Assembly: GCF_963677715.1 (NCBI RefSeq)
Contig: NZ_OY782493.1
Span: 186,001-250,000 of the forward strand
Direction: 5' to 3'
DNA from: an uncultured Bacteroides sp.
GTDB taxonomy: Bacteria > Bacteroidota > Bacteroidia > Bacteroidales > Bacteroidaceae
DNA length: 64,000 nt
Shown: positions 49,797 to 57,464 of the stretch, one piece after another
How the letters are laid out: each line of letters opens with the position of its first letter
Numbering within the stretch: the stretch's first letter is position 1
Translations under genes and position numbers: made by a program
The notes under the pieces: generated by a model
What the model saw: only the letters and a program-made list of their open reading frames with translations
Told to the model about the DNA's origin: nothing
Database searches by the model: none

Positions 49797-51369
49797 ATTT
49801 AATTTCAATTTCTTCCTTCATATCTATCTCCTCTCCATTGGAATCATAAAATATGTATTCCAGAAAAGCCAGTTTTTGATTGGGAATAATCTTAATTCCG
49901 AATCCGTACTTCATTTGCCATTTACGTCTCAGTGAAATAACTCCCTGATTTATATAGGCCGCAATGTACGGGTGAATGTGCAATGAAATTTTCTTAACCT
50001 TCAATTTGTTGACCAAATAATCAATTTTACTCTCTAAAGTGTCTGTAAATAGGATAGACGATTTAATAGTGCCTTTTCCAAAACAGGTAGGACAGGTTTC
50101 AAGAGTGTTTACATCCATAGCCGGACGCACTCGTTGGCGGGTAATTTGCATCAGCCCGAATTTGCTGAGAGGCAAAATATTGTGCCTTGCCCTGTCTTTT
50201 TGCATATTGGAGCACATACGTTCGTAAAGCTTTTGGCGATTTTCGGCTTCATTCATGTCGATAAAATCAATCACGATGATACCTCCCATATCTCTTAACC
50301 GTAATTGGCGTGCCAGTTCATCGGCAGCTCCTAAATTCACTTCGAGCGCATTTCCTTCCTGTCCATTAGCATTTTTCGTGCGATTACCGCTGTTCACGTC
50401 TACAACATGAAGTGCTTCGGTATGTTCAATAATCAGGTAGGCTCCACTCTTGTAAGAAATGGTTTTACCAAAAGAAGCTTTAATTTGTTTGGTGATACCG
50501 AAATTGTCATAAAGAGGGAGTTGCCCTTTGTATAACTTTACAATGCTTGCACGTTCGGGTGCAATAAGTGCTACATAATCCCTTATTTCATCATACACTG
50601 CTTCGTTGTTCACAAAGATGTTTTCAAAGGAAGGATTAAATAGATCGCGAAGTAAAGCAACAGCACGGCTTGTTTCCTCGTAAATAAGAGTAGGAAACTT
50701 GGTAGCCTTTTGCACTTTGGTAATGCTCTCTTCCCAGTGTTTTAACAATACTTTAAGCTCTCCATCAAGTTCAGCAACACGTTTACCTTCGGCTACTGTA
50801 CGAACAATTACTCCGAAATTTTTCGGTTTAATGCTCATTAGTAGTTGCTTAAGGCGGGCGCGTTCTTCACCCGATTTAATTTTTTGAGAAACAGAAACCT
50901 TATCATTGAACGGTATTAATACCAAGTATCTTCCTGCGAATGAAATTTCGGAGGTTAGTCTTGGACCTTTGGTTGATATCGGTTCCTTAACAATTTGCAC
51001 CACTACTTCTTGTCCTACCTTGACTACATTGGCTATAGTTCCATCTTTTTCGAGGTCGGGGAGTATGGTTGCTTTAGTGATTGGAGCAAGCTTCTTCTTG
51101 TCGCTTAACGTTTGCTTAACGTACTTTTCGAGTGAGTTAAATTGAGGTCCTAGGTCTAAATAATGAAGGAAAGCATCTTTTTCATAACCAACATCCACGA
51201 AGCAGGCATTTAGTCCCGGCATTAATTTCTTAACGCGGCCCAAATACATATTGCCCACCGAGAAAGAAATATTTCTTCCTTCGCTTTGAAGTTCCACCAG
51301 ACTCTTGTCTTCAAGTAAGGCTATAGATACTTCTTTGGGCTGTACATCTACTACTAGTTCGCTCGTCAC
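49795..51369 (-). CDS. rng: Ribonuclease G (RNase E/G family)
   Basis: A 524-residue endoribonuclease for rRNA maturation and mRNA turnover. The N-terminal S1 domain (about 36-125, NMYLGRVKKLMPGLNACFVDVG) is followed by an RNase H-like region, the catalytic metal site DFIDM in GGIIVIDFIDM, and the zinc-link CPTCFGKG. It lacks the long C-terminal scaffold of E. coli RNase E. Adjacent genes on the same strand are HU and a 30-residue ribosome-associated-type protein, but a hairpin at 51446-51489 lies between. Confidence 0.95.
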   Translation of the reverse strand: MTSELVVDVQPKEVSIALLEDKSLVELQSEGRNISFSVGNMYLGRVKKLMPGLNACFVDVGYEKDAFLHYLDLGPQFNSLEKYVKQTLSDKKKLAPITKATILPDLEKDGTIANVVKVGQEVVVQIVKEPISTKGPRLTSEISFAGRYLVLIPFNDKVSVSQKIKSGEERARLKQLLMSIKPKNFGVIVRTVAEGKRVAELDGELKVLLKHWEESITKVQKATKFPTLIYEETSRAVALLRDLFNPSFENIFVNNEAVYDEIRDYVALIAPERASIVKLYKGQLPLYDNFGITKQIKASFGKTISYKSGAYLIIEHTEALHVVDVNSGNRTKNANGQEGNALEVNLGAADELARQLRLRDMGGIIVIDFIDMNEAENRQKLYERMCSNMQKDRARHNILPLSKFGLMQITRQRVRPAMDVNTLETCPTCFGKGTIKSSILFTDTLESKIDYLVNKLKVKKISLHIHPYIAAYINQGVISLRRKWQMKYGFGIKIIPNQKLAFLEYIFYDSNGEEIDMKEEIEIK

Positions 51370-51445
51370 AATTGTTTCCTAAATATTATTTAATAAAAAA
51401 TGAACGTTTAATTTAATTATTTGTTCATTGTTAGTGTCTTTAAAC

Positions 51446-51489
51446 AAAGAACAAACTTGAAAGATATCAGCTTTACAAGTTTGTTCTTT
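51446..51489 (-). terminator. Hairpin between the small basic protein gene and rng
   Basis: A 14-bp perfect stem (AAAGAACAAACTTG with its complement), extended by AAAG/CTTT with one bulged base. On the minus strand it follows the small gene and could end the HU unit, although the T-tract after it is weak. Confidence 0.55.
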
Positions 51490-51513
51490 ATTTCTGTTCA
51501 TCAGACAAAAAAA

Positions 51514-51606
51514 TTATTTTTTGGTTTTATGTCTGTTCTTTCTTAGTCTTTTCTTGCGTTTGTGAGTAGACATTTTATGTCTTTTTCTTTTCTTTCCGCT
51601 TGGCAT
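51514..51606 (-). CDS. 30-residue highly basic protein, AURKAIP1/COX24-domain type
   Basis: A tiny protein beginning MPSGKKRKRHKMST and continuing HKRKKRLRKNRH, with 18 lysine or arginine residues out of 30. The KRKRHKMSTHKRKKRLR core (17 residues) matches the AURKAIP1/COX24 family, which includes the mitochondrial small-subunit ribosomal protein mS38. Homologues beside RNase G are widespread in Bacteroidetes, so a ribosome-bound role is likely. It is too short for most gene finders. It lies 32 bases after HU and could share its transcript. Confidence 0.85.
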   Translation of the reverse strand: MPSGKKRKRHKMSTHKRKKRLRKNRHKTKK

Positions 51607-51638
51607 AGCTTCAAAATTTTATGGGTTAATACTCTTGT

Positions 51639-51914
51639 TTATTTTTTGACTGCAACAGACAAATCCCTTGCAGGTTTAAATACCGGGATATTGTGCTCCG
51701 GAATAATGATCGTGGTGTTTTTGGAGATGTTACGAGCTGTTTTTTGTGCTCTTTTTTTGATAACAAAACTCCCGAAACCCCGGAGATACACATTTTCTTC
51801 TTTAGTCAAAGAATCTTTAACCGTGTCCATAAATGCCTCCATCGTTGCAAGCACTGTCACCTTATCAATACCGGTTTTCTTTGTGATCTCGTTTACAATA
51901 TCTGCCTTAGTCAT
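51639..51914 (-). CDS. hup: HU-family DNA-binding protein
   Basis: A 91-residue nucleoid protein that bends DNA as a dimer. Features include the N-terminal MTKADIVNEI helices, the GFGSFVIKKRAQKTARN arm and the IIIPEHNIPVFKPAR segment (the PxxxPxFKP type), followed by basic residues. It may be the first gene of a unit with the small basic protein. The promoter is at 51974-51981. Confidence 0.95.
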   Translation of the reverse strand: MTKADIVNEITKKTGIDKVTVLATMEAFMDTVKDSLTKEENVYLRGFGSFVIKKRAQKTARNISKNTTIIIPEHNIPVFKPARDLSVAVKK

Positions 51915-51973
51915 TTTCTTAAAAAATATAATTACTTTTGTTCTTTATCGGTTCCCTCTGGAATTTGGGAATG

Positions 51974-51981
51974 CAAATATA
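51974..51981 (-). promoter_or_regulatory. -7 element for the HU gene
   Basis: The minus strand reads TATATTTG, 60 bases upstream of the HU ATG, in the divergent region shared with mutY. Confidence 0.5.
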
Positions 51982-52118
51982 TAGGTTTTTAGATTGCTAA
52001 AAAAATATATGCTGAACATTTTTCTAAAAATCTCTGTTTGTAGGCTAACTATAGTAATTTACTGACTAGAAACAACTATTTTTAGACCTGTTTTATTTAG
52101 ATTATTGTCATAAAGCCA

Positions 52119-53162
52119 ATGAATAACAAATTTAGTAAGATATTGATAAAATGGTATGGAGAGAATAAGCGAGATCTTCCTTGGAGAGAGACAACTAATC
52201 CGTATCAGATCTGGATTTCTGAAATTATTTTGCAACAAACCAGGGTAGCACAGGGATATGATTATTTTCTTCGTTTTATTAAACGTTTTCCAACGTTAAG
52301 TAAATTGGCGGAAGCTGACGAAGATGAAGTAATGAAATACTGGCAGGGTTTGGGATATTATTCTCGTGCCCGAAACCTTTATGCAGCGGCTAAAAGTATG
52401 AATGGATCCTTTCCAAAAACTTATCCTGAAATTCTTGCACTCAAAGGAATAGGCGAATATACGGCAGCTGCCATTTGTTCTTTTGCTTATAATATGCCTT
52501 ATGCTGTAGTAGATGGCAATGTTTATAGAATATTATCCCGTTATCTGGGCATTGAAACACCGATTGATTCCACGCAAGGGAAAAGACTATTTTCAACTTT
52601 GGCCGAGGAGTTACTGGATAAAAAAGATCCGGCAATTTATAATCAGGCAATTATGGATTTTGGTGCTATTCAATGCACTCCTGCTTCTCCTGATTGCTTT
52701 TCTTGCCCCTTGTCTGATACTTGCCTGGCTTTTACGAGAGGCGAAGTGATGCTATTTCCGGTGAAACAACATAAAGCCAAGACACTTAATCGCTATTTTA
52801 ACTATATATATATGCGCATGGGCAATTATACATTTATTAAGAAGCGCACAGAAAATGATATATGGAGGAACCTGTTCGAATTACCTCTGATTGAAACGCC
52901 TTGTGCTCTTAGTGATGAAGAGTTTATGGCTCTGGATGAATTTCATGATATGTTTTCGACGAATGATAATTTATCTATTCGTGTTGTGTGCCGCAATGTA
53001 AAGCATGTGTTGTCGCACAGGGTGATTTATGCAAACTTCTATGAGGTAATTTTACCCGATAATTCATCCTTTCTTCCTGCATATATGAAAGTAAGAGAAG
53101 AGGATTTGGGGCAATATGCTGTTTCTCGCCTAATGCATATTTTCTTCGAGAAATATTTATAA
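52119..53162 (+). CDS. mutY: A/G-specific adenine glycosylase
   Basis: A 347-residue base-excision repair enzyme that removes adenine opposite 8-oxoguanine. The catalytic glutamate is E35 (SEIILQQT); the helix-hairpin-helix is LKGIGEYTAAAI; the aspartate lies in VVDGNVYR. The iron-sulfur ligands fit C-x6-C-x2-C-x5-C (CTPASPDCFSCPLSDTC). A C-terminal MutT-like domain (about 225-345) recognises 8-oxoG. It diverges from HU and is followed by ssb, which has a separate promoter. Confidence 0.96.
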   Translation: MNNKFSKILIKWYGENKRDLPWRETTNPYQIWISEIILQQTRVAQGYDYFLRFIKRFPTLSKLAEADEDEVMKYWQGLGYYSRARNLYAAAKSMNGSFPKTYPEILALKGIGEYTAAAICSFAYNMPYAVVDGNVYRILSRYLGIETPIDSTQGKRLFSTLAEELLDKKDPAIYNQAIMDFGAIQCTPASPDCFSCPLSDTCLAFTRGEVMLFPVKQHKAKTLNRYFNYIYMRMGNYTFIKKRTENDIWRNLFELPLIETPCALSDEEFMALDEFHDMFSTNDNLSIRVVCRNVKHVLSHRVIYANFYEVILPDNSSFLPAYMKVREEDLGQYAVSRLMHIFFEKYL

Positions 53163-53200
53163 AAGTTCCTTTGATTCTTGCATTATGTTGTTATTCTGTT

Positions 53201-53208
53201 TAATTTTG
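53201..53208 (+). promoter_or_regulatory. Promoter of ssb
   Basis: TAATTTTG, preceded by TTG (53178-53180) at exactly 20 bases. The leader to the ssb ATG is about 95 bases. Confidence 0.55.
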
Positions 53209-53309
53209 GCAGCAAAACATAATATTCTGGTTTAGAGTCGGAGATGCCTGTTATTCTGTATTTATTTAGATATCTCTGCTTATAACCATTAACCATTAAA
53301 AAAAAGGCT

Positions 53310-53768
53310 ATGTCAGTGAATAAAATTATTTTGTTAGGAAATGTAGGTAAAGATCCGGAAGTAAGATACCTTGATAGTGGTATTGCTGTGGCTAGTTTCT
53401 CTTTGGCAACTTCCGATCGTGCGTATACTCTGGCTAACGGAACACAAGTTCCGGAAAGAACAGAGTGGCACAACCTTGTTTTGTGGCGCGGGTTGGCCGA
53501 AACTGCTGAGAAATACATTCATAAAGGAGATAAGCTTTATGTTGAAGGGAAAATAAGAACTCGTTCTTATGATGATCAGGCAGGAGTAAAACGATATGTT
53601 ACCGAGGTTTTTGTAGATAATATGGAAATGCTTACTCCCAGAGGGACTGCCCAAAGTTCGGGAACATCTACTCCTGTTCAGCAACAACCTGCTTCTGCTC
53701 AATCGCAGCAACCTCAGGCCACATCTGCTCCTATACAGGATAATCCGGCAGATGATTTGCCGTTCTAG
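53310..53768 (+). CDS. ssb: Single-stranded DNA-binding protein
   Basis: A 152-residue SSB. The OB fold (about 1-108) begins MSVNKIILLGNVGKDPEVRY and contains EWHNLVLWRGLAE and DKLYVEGKI; a Q/S/P-rich flexible linker (about 115-146) leads to the acidic tip DDLPF that binds replication and repair partners. Length and layout are normal. A long imperfect hairpin follows at 53777-53836. Confidence 0.97.
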   Translation: MSVNKIILLGNVGKDPEVRYLDSGIAVASFSLATSDRAYTLANGTQVPERTEWHNLVLWRGLAETAEKYIHKGDKLYVEGKIRTRSYDDQAGVKRYVTEVFVDNMEMLTPRGTAQSSGTSTPVQQQPASAQSQQPQATSAPIQDNPADDLPF

Positions 53769-53776
53769 TGATAAAG

Positions 53777-53836
53777 CTGTAGATATAGAGTTGAATATAA
53801 AATCTAATTTTATATCATTCAACTCTCTACCTACAG
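53777..53836 (+). terminator. Long imperfect hairpin after ssb
   Basis: CTGTAG...AGAGTTGA...ATAAAAT pairs with ATTTTAT...TTCAACTCT...CTACAG around a 3-base turn, with small internal loops. No T-tract follows. It could be a terminator or a structured leader for gldE, whose TTG start is 32 bases further on. Confidence 0.5.
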
Positions 53837-53868
53837 CGAGATTGATTGTTTAACTAAAACCAAATTCT

Positions 53869-55212
53869 TTGGACCCAGACGCTTATTTATGCCAATTGGC
53901 AAATTTCTTTAACGGTGTTACCGTAAATTCACCCTCATTATCTGCAATTGTGGCCATTGTTCTGGCAGGCTTGCTATTACTTATTTCTGGCTTTGCCTCT
54001 GCTTCGGAGATTGCTTTTTTCTCATTGTCACCTTCCGATCTGAGTAGCATCGGAGAACGCGATCATCCGTCGGATGAAAAGATCAGTAGTCTATTAAAAG
54101 ATTCTCAACGATTATTGGCCACTATTCTTATCACCAATAATTTTGTGAATGTAACTATTATTATGCTCTGCAATTTTTTCTTTATGAATATTTTTGAGTT
54201 TCACTCTTCAATCGCTGAATTTCTTATTCTCACTGTTATACTTACTTTTCTTTTGTTACTGTTTGGTGAGATAATGCCAAAGATATATTCTGCCCAGAAG
54301 ACATTGGCCTTTTGTCGTTTTGCAGCGCCGGGTATTTGGATGTTCCGCACGGTGTTTTATCCTATCGCTTCTGCCTTAGTTCGGTCTACCGGTTTTTTGA
54401 ATAAATATTTTATGGAAAAGAATCGTAATATCTCAGTAGATGAATTGTCGCATGCTTGGGAGTTGACGGACAAAACTGAACTATTGGAGGAGAATAAAAT
54501 ATTAGAGGGTATTATACGTTTTGGTGGTGAAACAGCTAAAGAAGTGATGACTTCGCGCCTTGATGTGGTTGATCTTGATCTTCGTGTTACATTTAAGGAG
54601 GTGATGCAATGTATTGTTGAAAATGTATATTCTCGTATTCCTGTTTATTCCGGTTCTCGAGACAATATAAAAGGGATACTTTACATTAAAGATTTATTGC
54701 CTCATCTTAATAAAGGAGATAATTTTCGTTGGCAATCGCTTGTTCGTCCTGCTTATTTTGTGCCTGAAACAAAGATGATTGACGATCTGTTACGTGATTT
54801 TCAAGCAAATAAGATTCATATAGCCATTGTGGTTGATGAGTTTGGCGGGACTTCGGGTATTGTAACCATGGAGGATATTCTTGAAGAGATAGTGGGAGAA
54901 ATACGAGATGAATATGATGATGAAGAACGTACATATACTATTCTTAATGATAACACCTGGATCTTTGAGGCCAAAACGCAATTGTCTGATTTTTATAAGA
55001 TAACTCAACTAAACGAAGCTGTTTTTGAAAAGGCAGCGGGTGATGCTGATACGTTGGCCGGATTGTTGTTAGAAATAAAGGGAGAATTCCCTGCACTTCA
55101 CGAAAAGGTCATTTTTCGGAATTATGAATTTGAAGTCTTGGCCATGGACAATCGTAGAATACTTAAAGTTAAGTTTACCAACAATGAACCTAAAAATGAG
55201 GCGAAAATATAA
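53869..55212 (+). CDS. gldE: GldE-like protein (CNNM/CorC family, DUF21 plus CBS domains), TTG start
   Basis: A 447-residue membrane protein. A DUF21 membrane region (about 25-190, with SGFASASEIAFFSLS) is followed by two CBS domains (about 210-335, including VVDEFGGTSGIVTMEDILEEI) and a CorC/HlyC domain (about 350-435). In Flavobacterium the homologue GldE is tied to gliding and secretion; non-gliding Bacteroides also have it, and ion transport is a possible basic role. The start must be non-AUG: the N-terminus MDPDAYLCQL typical of the family is encoded from TTG, and the next in-frame ATG is more than 80 codons later. Confidence 0.88.
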   Translation: MDPDAYLCQLANFFNGVTVNSPSLSAIVAIVLAGLLLLISGFASASEIAFFSLSPSDLSSIGERDHPSDEKISSLLKDSQRLLATILITNNFVNVTIIMLCNFFFMNIFEFHSSIAEFLILTVILTFLLLLFGEIMPKIYSAQKTLAFCRFAAPGIWMFRTVFYPIASALVRSTGFLNKYFMEKNRNISVDELSHAWELTDKTELLEENKILEGIIRFGGETAKEVMTSRLDVVDLDLRVTFKEVMQCIVENVYSRIPVYSGSRDNIKGILYIKDLLPHLNKGDNFRWQSLVRPAYFVPETKMIDDLLRDFQANKIHIAIVVDEFGGTSGIVTMEDILEEIVGEIRDEYDDEERTYTILNDNTWIFEAKTQLSDFYKITQLNEAVFEKAAGDADTLAGLLLEIKGEFPALHEKVIFRNYEFEVLAMDNRRILKVKFTNNEPKNEAKI

Positions 55213-55280
55213 TTTGCTTATGGAGCTGTTTGCTCTGCTGCCTATAATAATGATAGTCTTCATTGGCTTATAAGTAAGTT

Positions 55281-55916
55281 ATGGCTATATTTTTGAAACA
55301 TACGGAAGAAAATTGCAGATGGGGAGTTTGGCACACGAACGAATCTGTTGATGAATTGCTTGCCCTGCTTCCCCATAGAGAAGCTTATAAAGCGGATATT
55401 ACCCGTTTTACTTCTGCTAGTCGGAGTGTGGAATGGCTAGCTGTTCGTCTTTTGCTACATACCCTTTTGGGAGAAGAAAAAACAATATGTTACCAACCTA
55501 ACGGAAGGCCTTATCTGGCTGATCATTCATCTTTCATTAGCATTTCGCATACACGTGGCTACGTGGCCGTTATTCTTAGTCCATCGGCGATAGTGGGCAT
55601 TGATATAGAACAATATAGTGAGCGAGTATGCAAAGTAGCTCATAAATTCATTCGTGAAGATGAGGTTGTTTTTCCTTATCAGGAGTCGGACACATGGGCA
55701 TTGCTCCTTCACTGGTCGGCTAAGGAGGTTCTGTTCAAATGTCTGGATGTGGCAGAGGTTGATTTCCGCAAACATTTATGTGTTCATCCTTTCCATCCGC
55801 AAGAGAGCGGAGTGTTTTGTGCACAGGAATTTCGTACAGTTGAGCAACGGACGTTTGAGATTCATTATCTCCTTCGGTCGGAGTTTGTATTAACCTGGAG
55901 TGCGGAGAAGGTTTAA
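55281..55916 (+). CDS. 4'-phosphopantetheinyl transferase (Sfp type)
   Basis: A 211-residue enzyme that transfers phosphopantetheine from CoA to carrier proteins. The magnesium- and CoA-binding motifs are G106-I-D108-I-E110 and W145-S-A-K148-E149; SISHTRGYVAV lies before. It is larger than AcpS and of the Sfp/Gsp family, so it could modify acyl carrier protein or other carriers. It follows gldE by 68 bases, an arrangement common in Bacteroides, and converges on the HAD gene with only 16 bases between the stops. Confidence 0.9.
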   Translation: MAIFLKHTEENCRWGVWHTNESVDELLALLPHREAYKADITRFTSASRSVEWLAVRLLLHTLLGEEKTICYQPNGRPYLADHSSFISISHTRGYVAVILSPSAIVGIDIEQYSERVCKVAHKFIREDEVVFPYQESDTWALLLHWSAKEVLFKCLDVAEVDFRKHLCVHPFHPQESGVFCAQEFRTVEQRTFEIHYLLRSEFVLTWSAEKV

Positions 55917-55932
55917 AGGTATAGTGAGATTA

Positions 55933-56553
55933 TTAGCAAACTAATGCGATATCTTGGGGTGTGTCGAAATAGTAAGTAGCCTGTATTTGTCCGGCAGATT
56001 GACGGCCCCACAAAGCTAAGCCGAAATCGACGCCGGCATTTAATGCACATTGCATATCATAAATGCTATCCCCAATATATAACACTTCTGCTTTTTTAGC
56101 CTTGGTCACTTCTATGTATTTCATCATAGGTTCCGGAGACGGCTTAGGCTGCTCGCTATCTTCTACGCATATTACTTTCTTAAAATATTTTTCCAAAGCA
56201 AAAGGTTCAAAATCATTTTTATATTCGTTTCTGTTTTTAGATGTGATAATGCCTAATGTGTATTGCTTTTCTTTCAGATTTTTAATTAAAGGTTCTATGC
56301 CATCAAAAACTTTGATAGAATGAATATGCTTCTTTAGATGATTATTCCATGTCTTGTTTCCTTGTTGAATGTCATTAATACCTAATTGTTGTAATGTCGT
56401 TTCTCCGGGAATGCCCAGAGCAAACCTTAATTCTACTAAATCTATTTTTCTATTTTGCAGTTCAATAATAGTGTCTTGAAGAGAATTTAGAATGGCTTTT
56501 TCCGTATCAATTAGAGTGCCATCAATATCAAATACAATATGTTTATATTTCAT
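55933..56553 (-). CDS. HAD-family phosphatase, phosphoglycolate-phosphatase-like
   Basis: A 206-residue HAD hydrolase of subfamily IA. Motif I is the canonical FDIDGTLIDTE (D9 and D11), motif II lies in LGIITSKNR, a conserved lysine in QPKPSPEPM, and motif III in VLYIGDSIYDMQCA. The four-helix cap between residues 20 and 85 is typical of Gph/PpaX proteins; substrate unknown. It is monocistronic, with a -7 element at 56603-56610. Unlike the HAD protein at 22235, its catalytic motif is intact. Confidence 0.88.
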   Translation of the reverse strand: MKYKHIVFDIDGTLIDTEKAILNSLQDTIIELQNRKIDLVELRFALGIPGETTLQQLGINDIQQGNKTWNNHLKKHIHSIKVFDGIEPLIKNLKEKQYTLGIITSKNRNEYKNDFEPFALEKYFKKVICVEDSEQPKPSPEPMMKYIEVTKAKKAEVLYIGDSIYDMQCALNAGVDFGLALWGRQSAGQIQATYYFDTPQDIALVC

Positions 56554-56602
56554 CTGAATATTTTTATTCTTGATGTTTTATAATTTTATGTCCTTAATAT
56601 CG

Positions 56603-56610
56603 CAAAGATA
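56603..56610 (-). promoter_or_regulatory. -7 element for the HAD phosphatase gene
   Basis: The minus strand reads TATCTTTG, 50 bases upstream of the ATG at 56553. Confidence 0.5.
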
Positions 56611-56704
56611 CTTAATTCATTGATTTTTAGATAATTGATTCTAATTAAGTTTGCTTTCATACAGAAAAAGCCATTCCGCTTTTGTTGAAACCGGAATTAT
56701 ATAG

Positions 56705-57430
56705 TTATTTTTGTATTAATGTAATACCATCCATGCAGAAATAGCTAGGGGTGTTCATCCCATAATTTCCGCTGTCAGAAGATGACATTTCGAATTGTAA
56801 TCCATCTGTAACGCCCAATGAAGTGAGGTCTACCCACTGCCATGCGTCTACCATTATTTGCTTTCCATCCCGATAATCAGCAAGATAAAAATCTACACTT
56901 TTGTTTTTATCGGCATTATATATTGTTACTTTTAGCCAGTCGCCATCACTGAATTTTCTGGAATAAGCGTCTCCGTTTTGCATTGAATTGTATGTATAAT
57001 AACAGTTAGTAATATACATCCCTTTAATACTGTAATCTTCATTGTTCGTGGTAATAAAGGATATCGTTGCGTTTTTATATGAATCCCAATAATAGGTTAT
57101 GTATGTTCCGTTTGTTACTCCTTTTTTAGTTATAGAGCTGTTGGCGCCTGAGGTGAGATTTGTGAATTCAGAACCTCCTGATAAGCCCCAGCTACTAAAG
57201 TAACTTTCAAAAGAGAAAATCCTACTTTCATCTTTTATATTATTTTTATAGGTAATTGTGCCCCATTCATCTGTAGAAGTCTCGGCCGTTGATTCATTGC
57301 CAGTATACTCTGTTGCTTCTGAATAGGTGGGTAGAATTGATGTCACGGTTTTCATATCATCATTATCATTGTTGCTGCAACCGCAGAATACAAATGTCGA
57401 TAATAGCACTAATAAAGATAATTTTTTCAT
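56705..57430 (-). CDS. DUF4465 surface lipoprotein, BtuH-like corrinoid-binding candidate
   Basis: A 241-residue lipoprotein with the modified cysteine at C18 (FVFCGCSNND); the acidic residues after it fit the Bacteroides surface-export signal. The mature part is a beta-sandwich-type domain with the conserved SYFSSWGLSGGSEFTN and YFCMDGITL segments of DUF4465. In Bacteroides thetaiotaomicron, DUF4465 proteins called BtuH bind vitamin B12 at the cell surface. Its place as third gene behind a cobalamin riboswitch with BtuB- and BtuG-like genes makes that role likely. Confidence 0.82.
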   Translation of the reverse strand: MKKLSLLVLLSTFVFCGCSNNDNDDMKTVTSILPTYSEATEYTGNESTAETSTDEWGTITYKNNIKDESRIFSFESYFSSWGLSGGSEFTNLTSGANSSITKKGVTNGTYITYYWDSYKNATISFITTNNEDYSIKGMYITNCYYTYNSMQNGDAYSRKFSDGDWLKVTIYNADKNKSVDFYLADYRDGKQIMVDAWQWVDLTSLGVTDGLQFEMSSSDSGNYGMNTPSYFCMDGITLIQK

Positions 57431-57464
57431 AATCAGTTTATTTATTGATTTTTTATGTGAGAAA

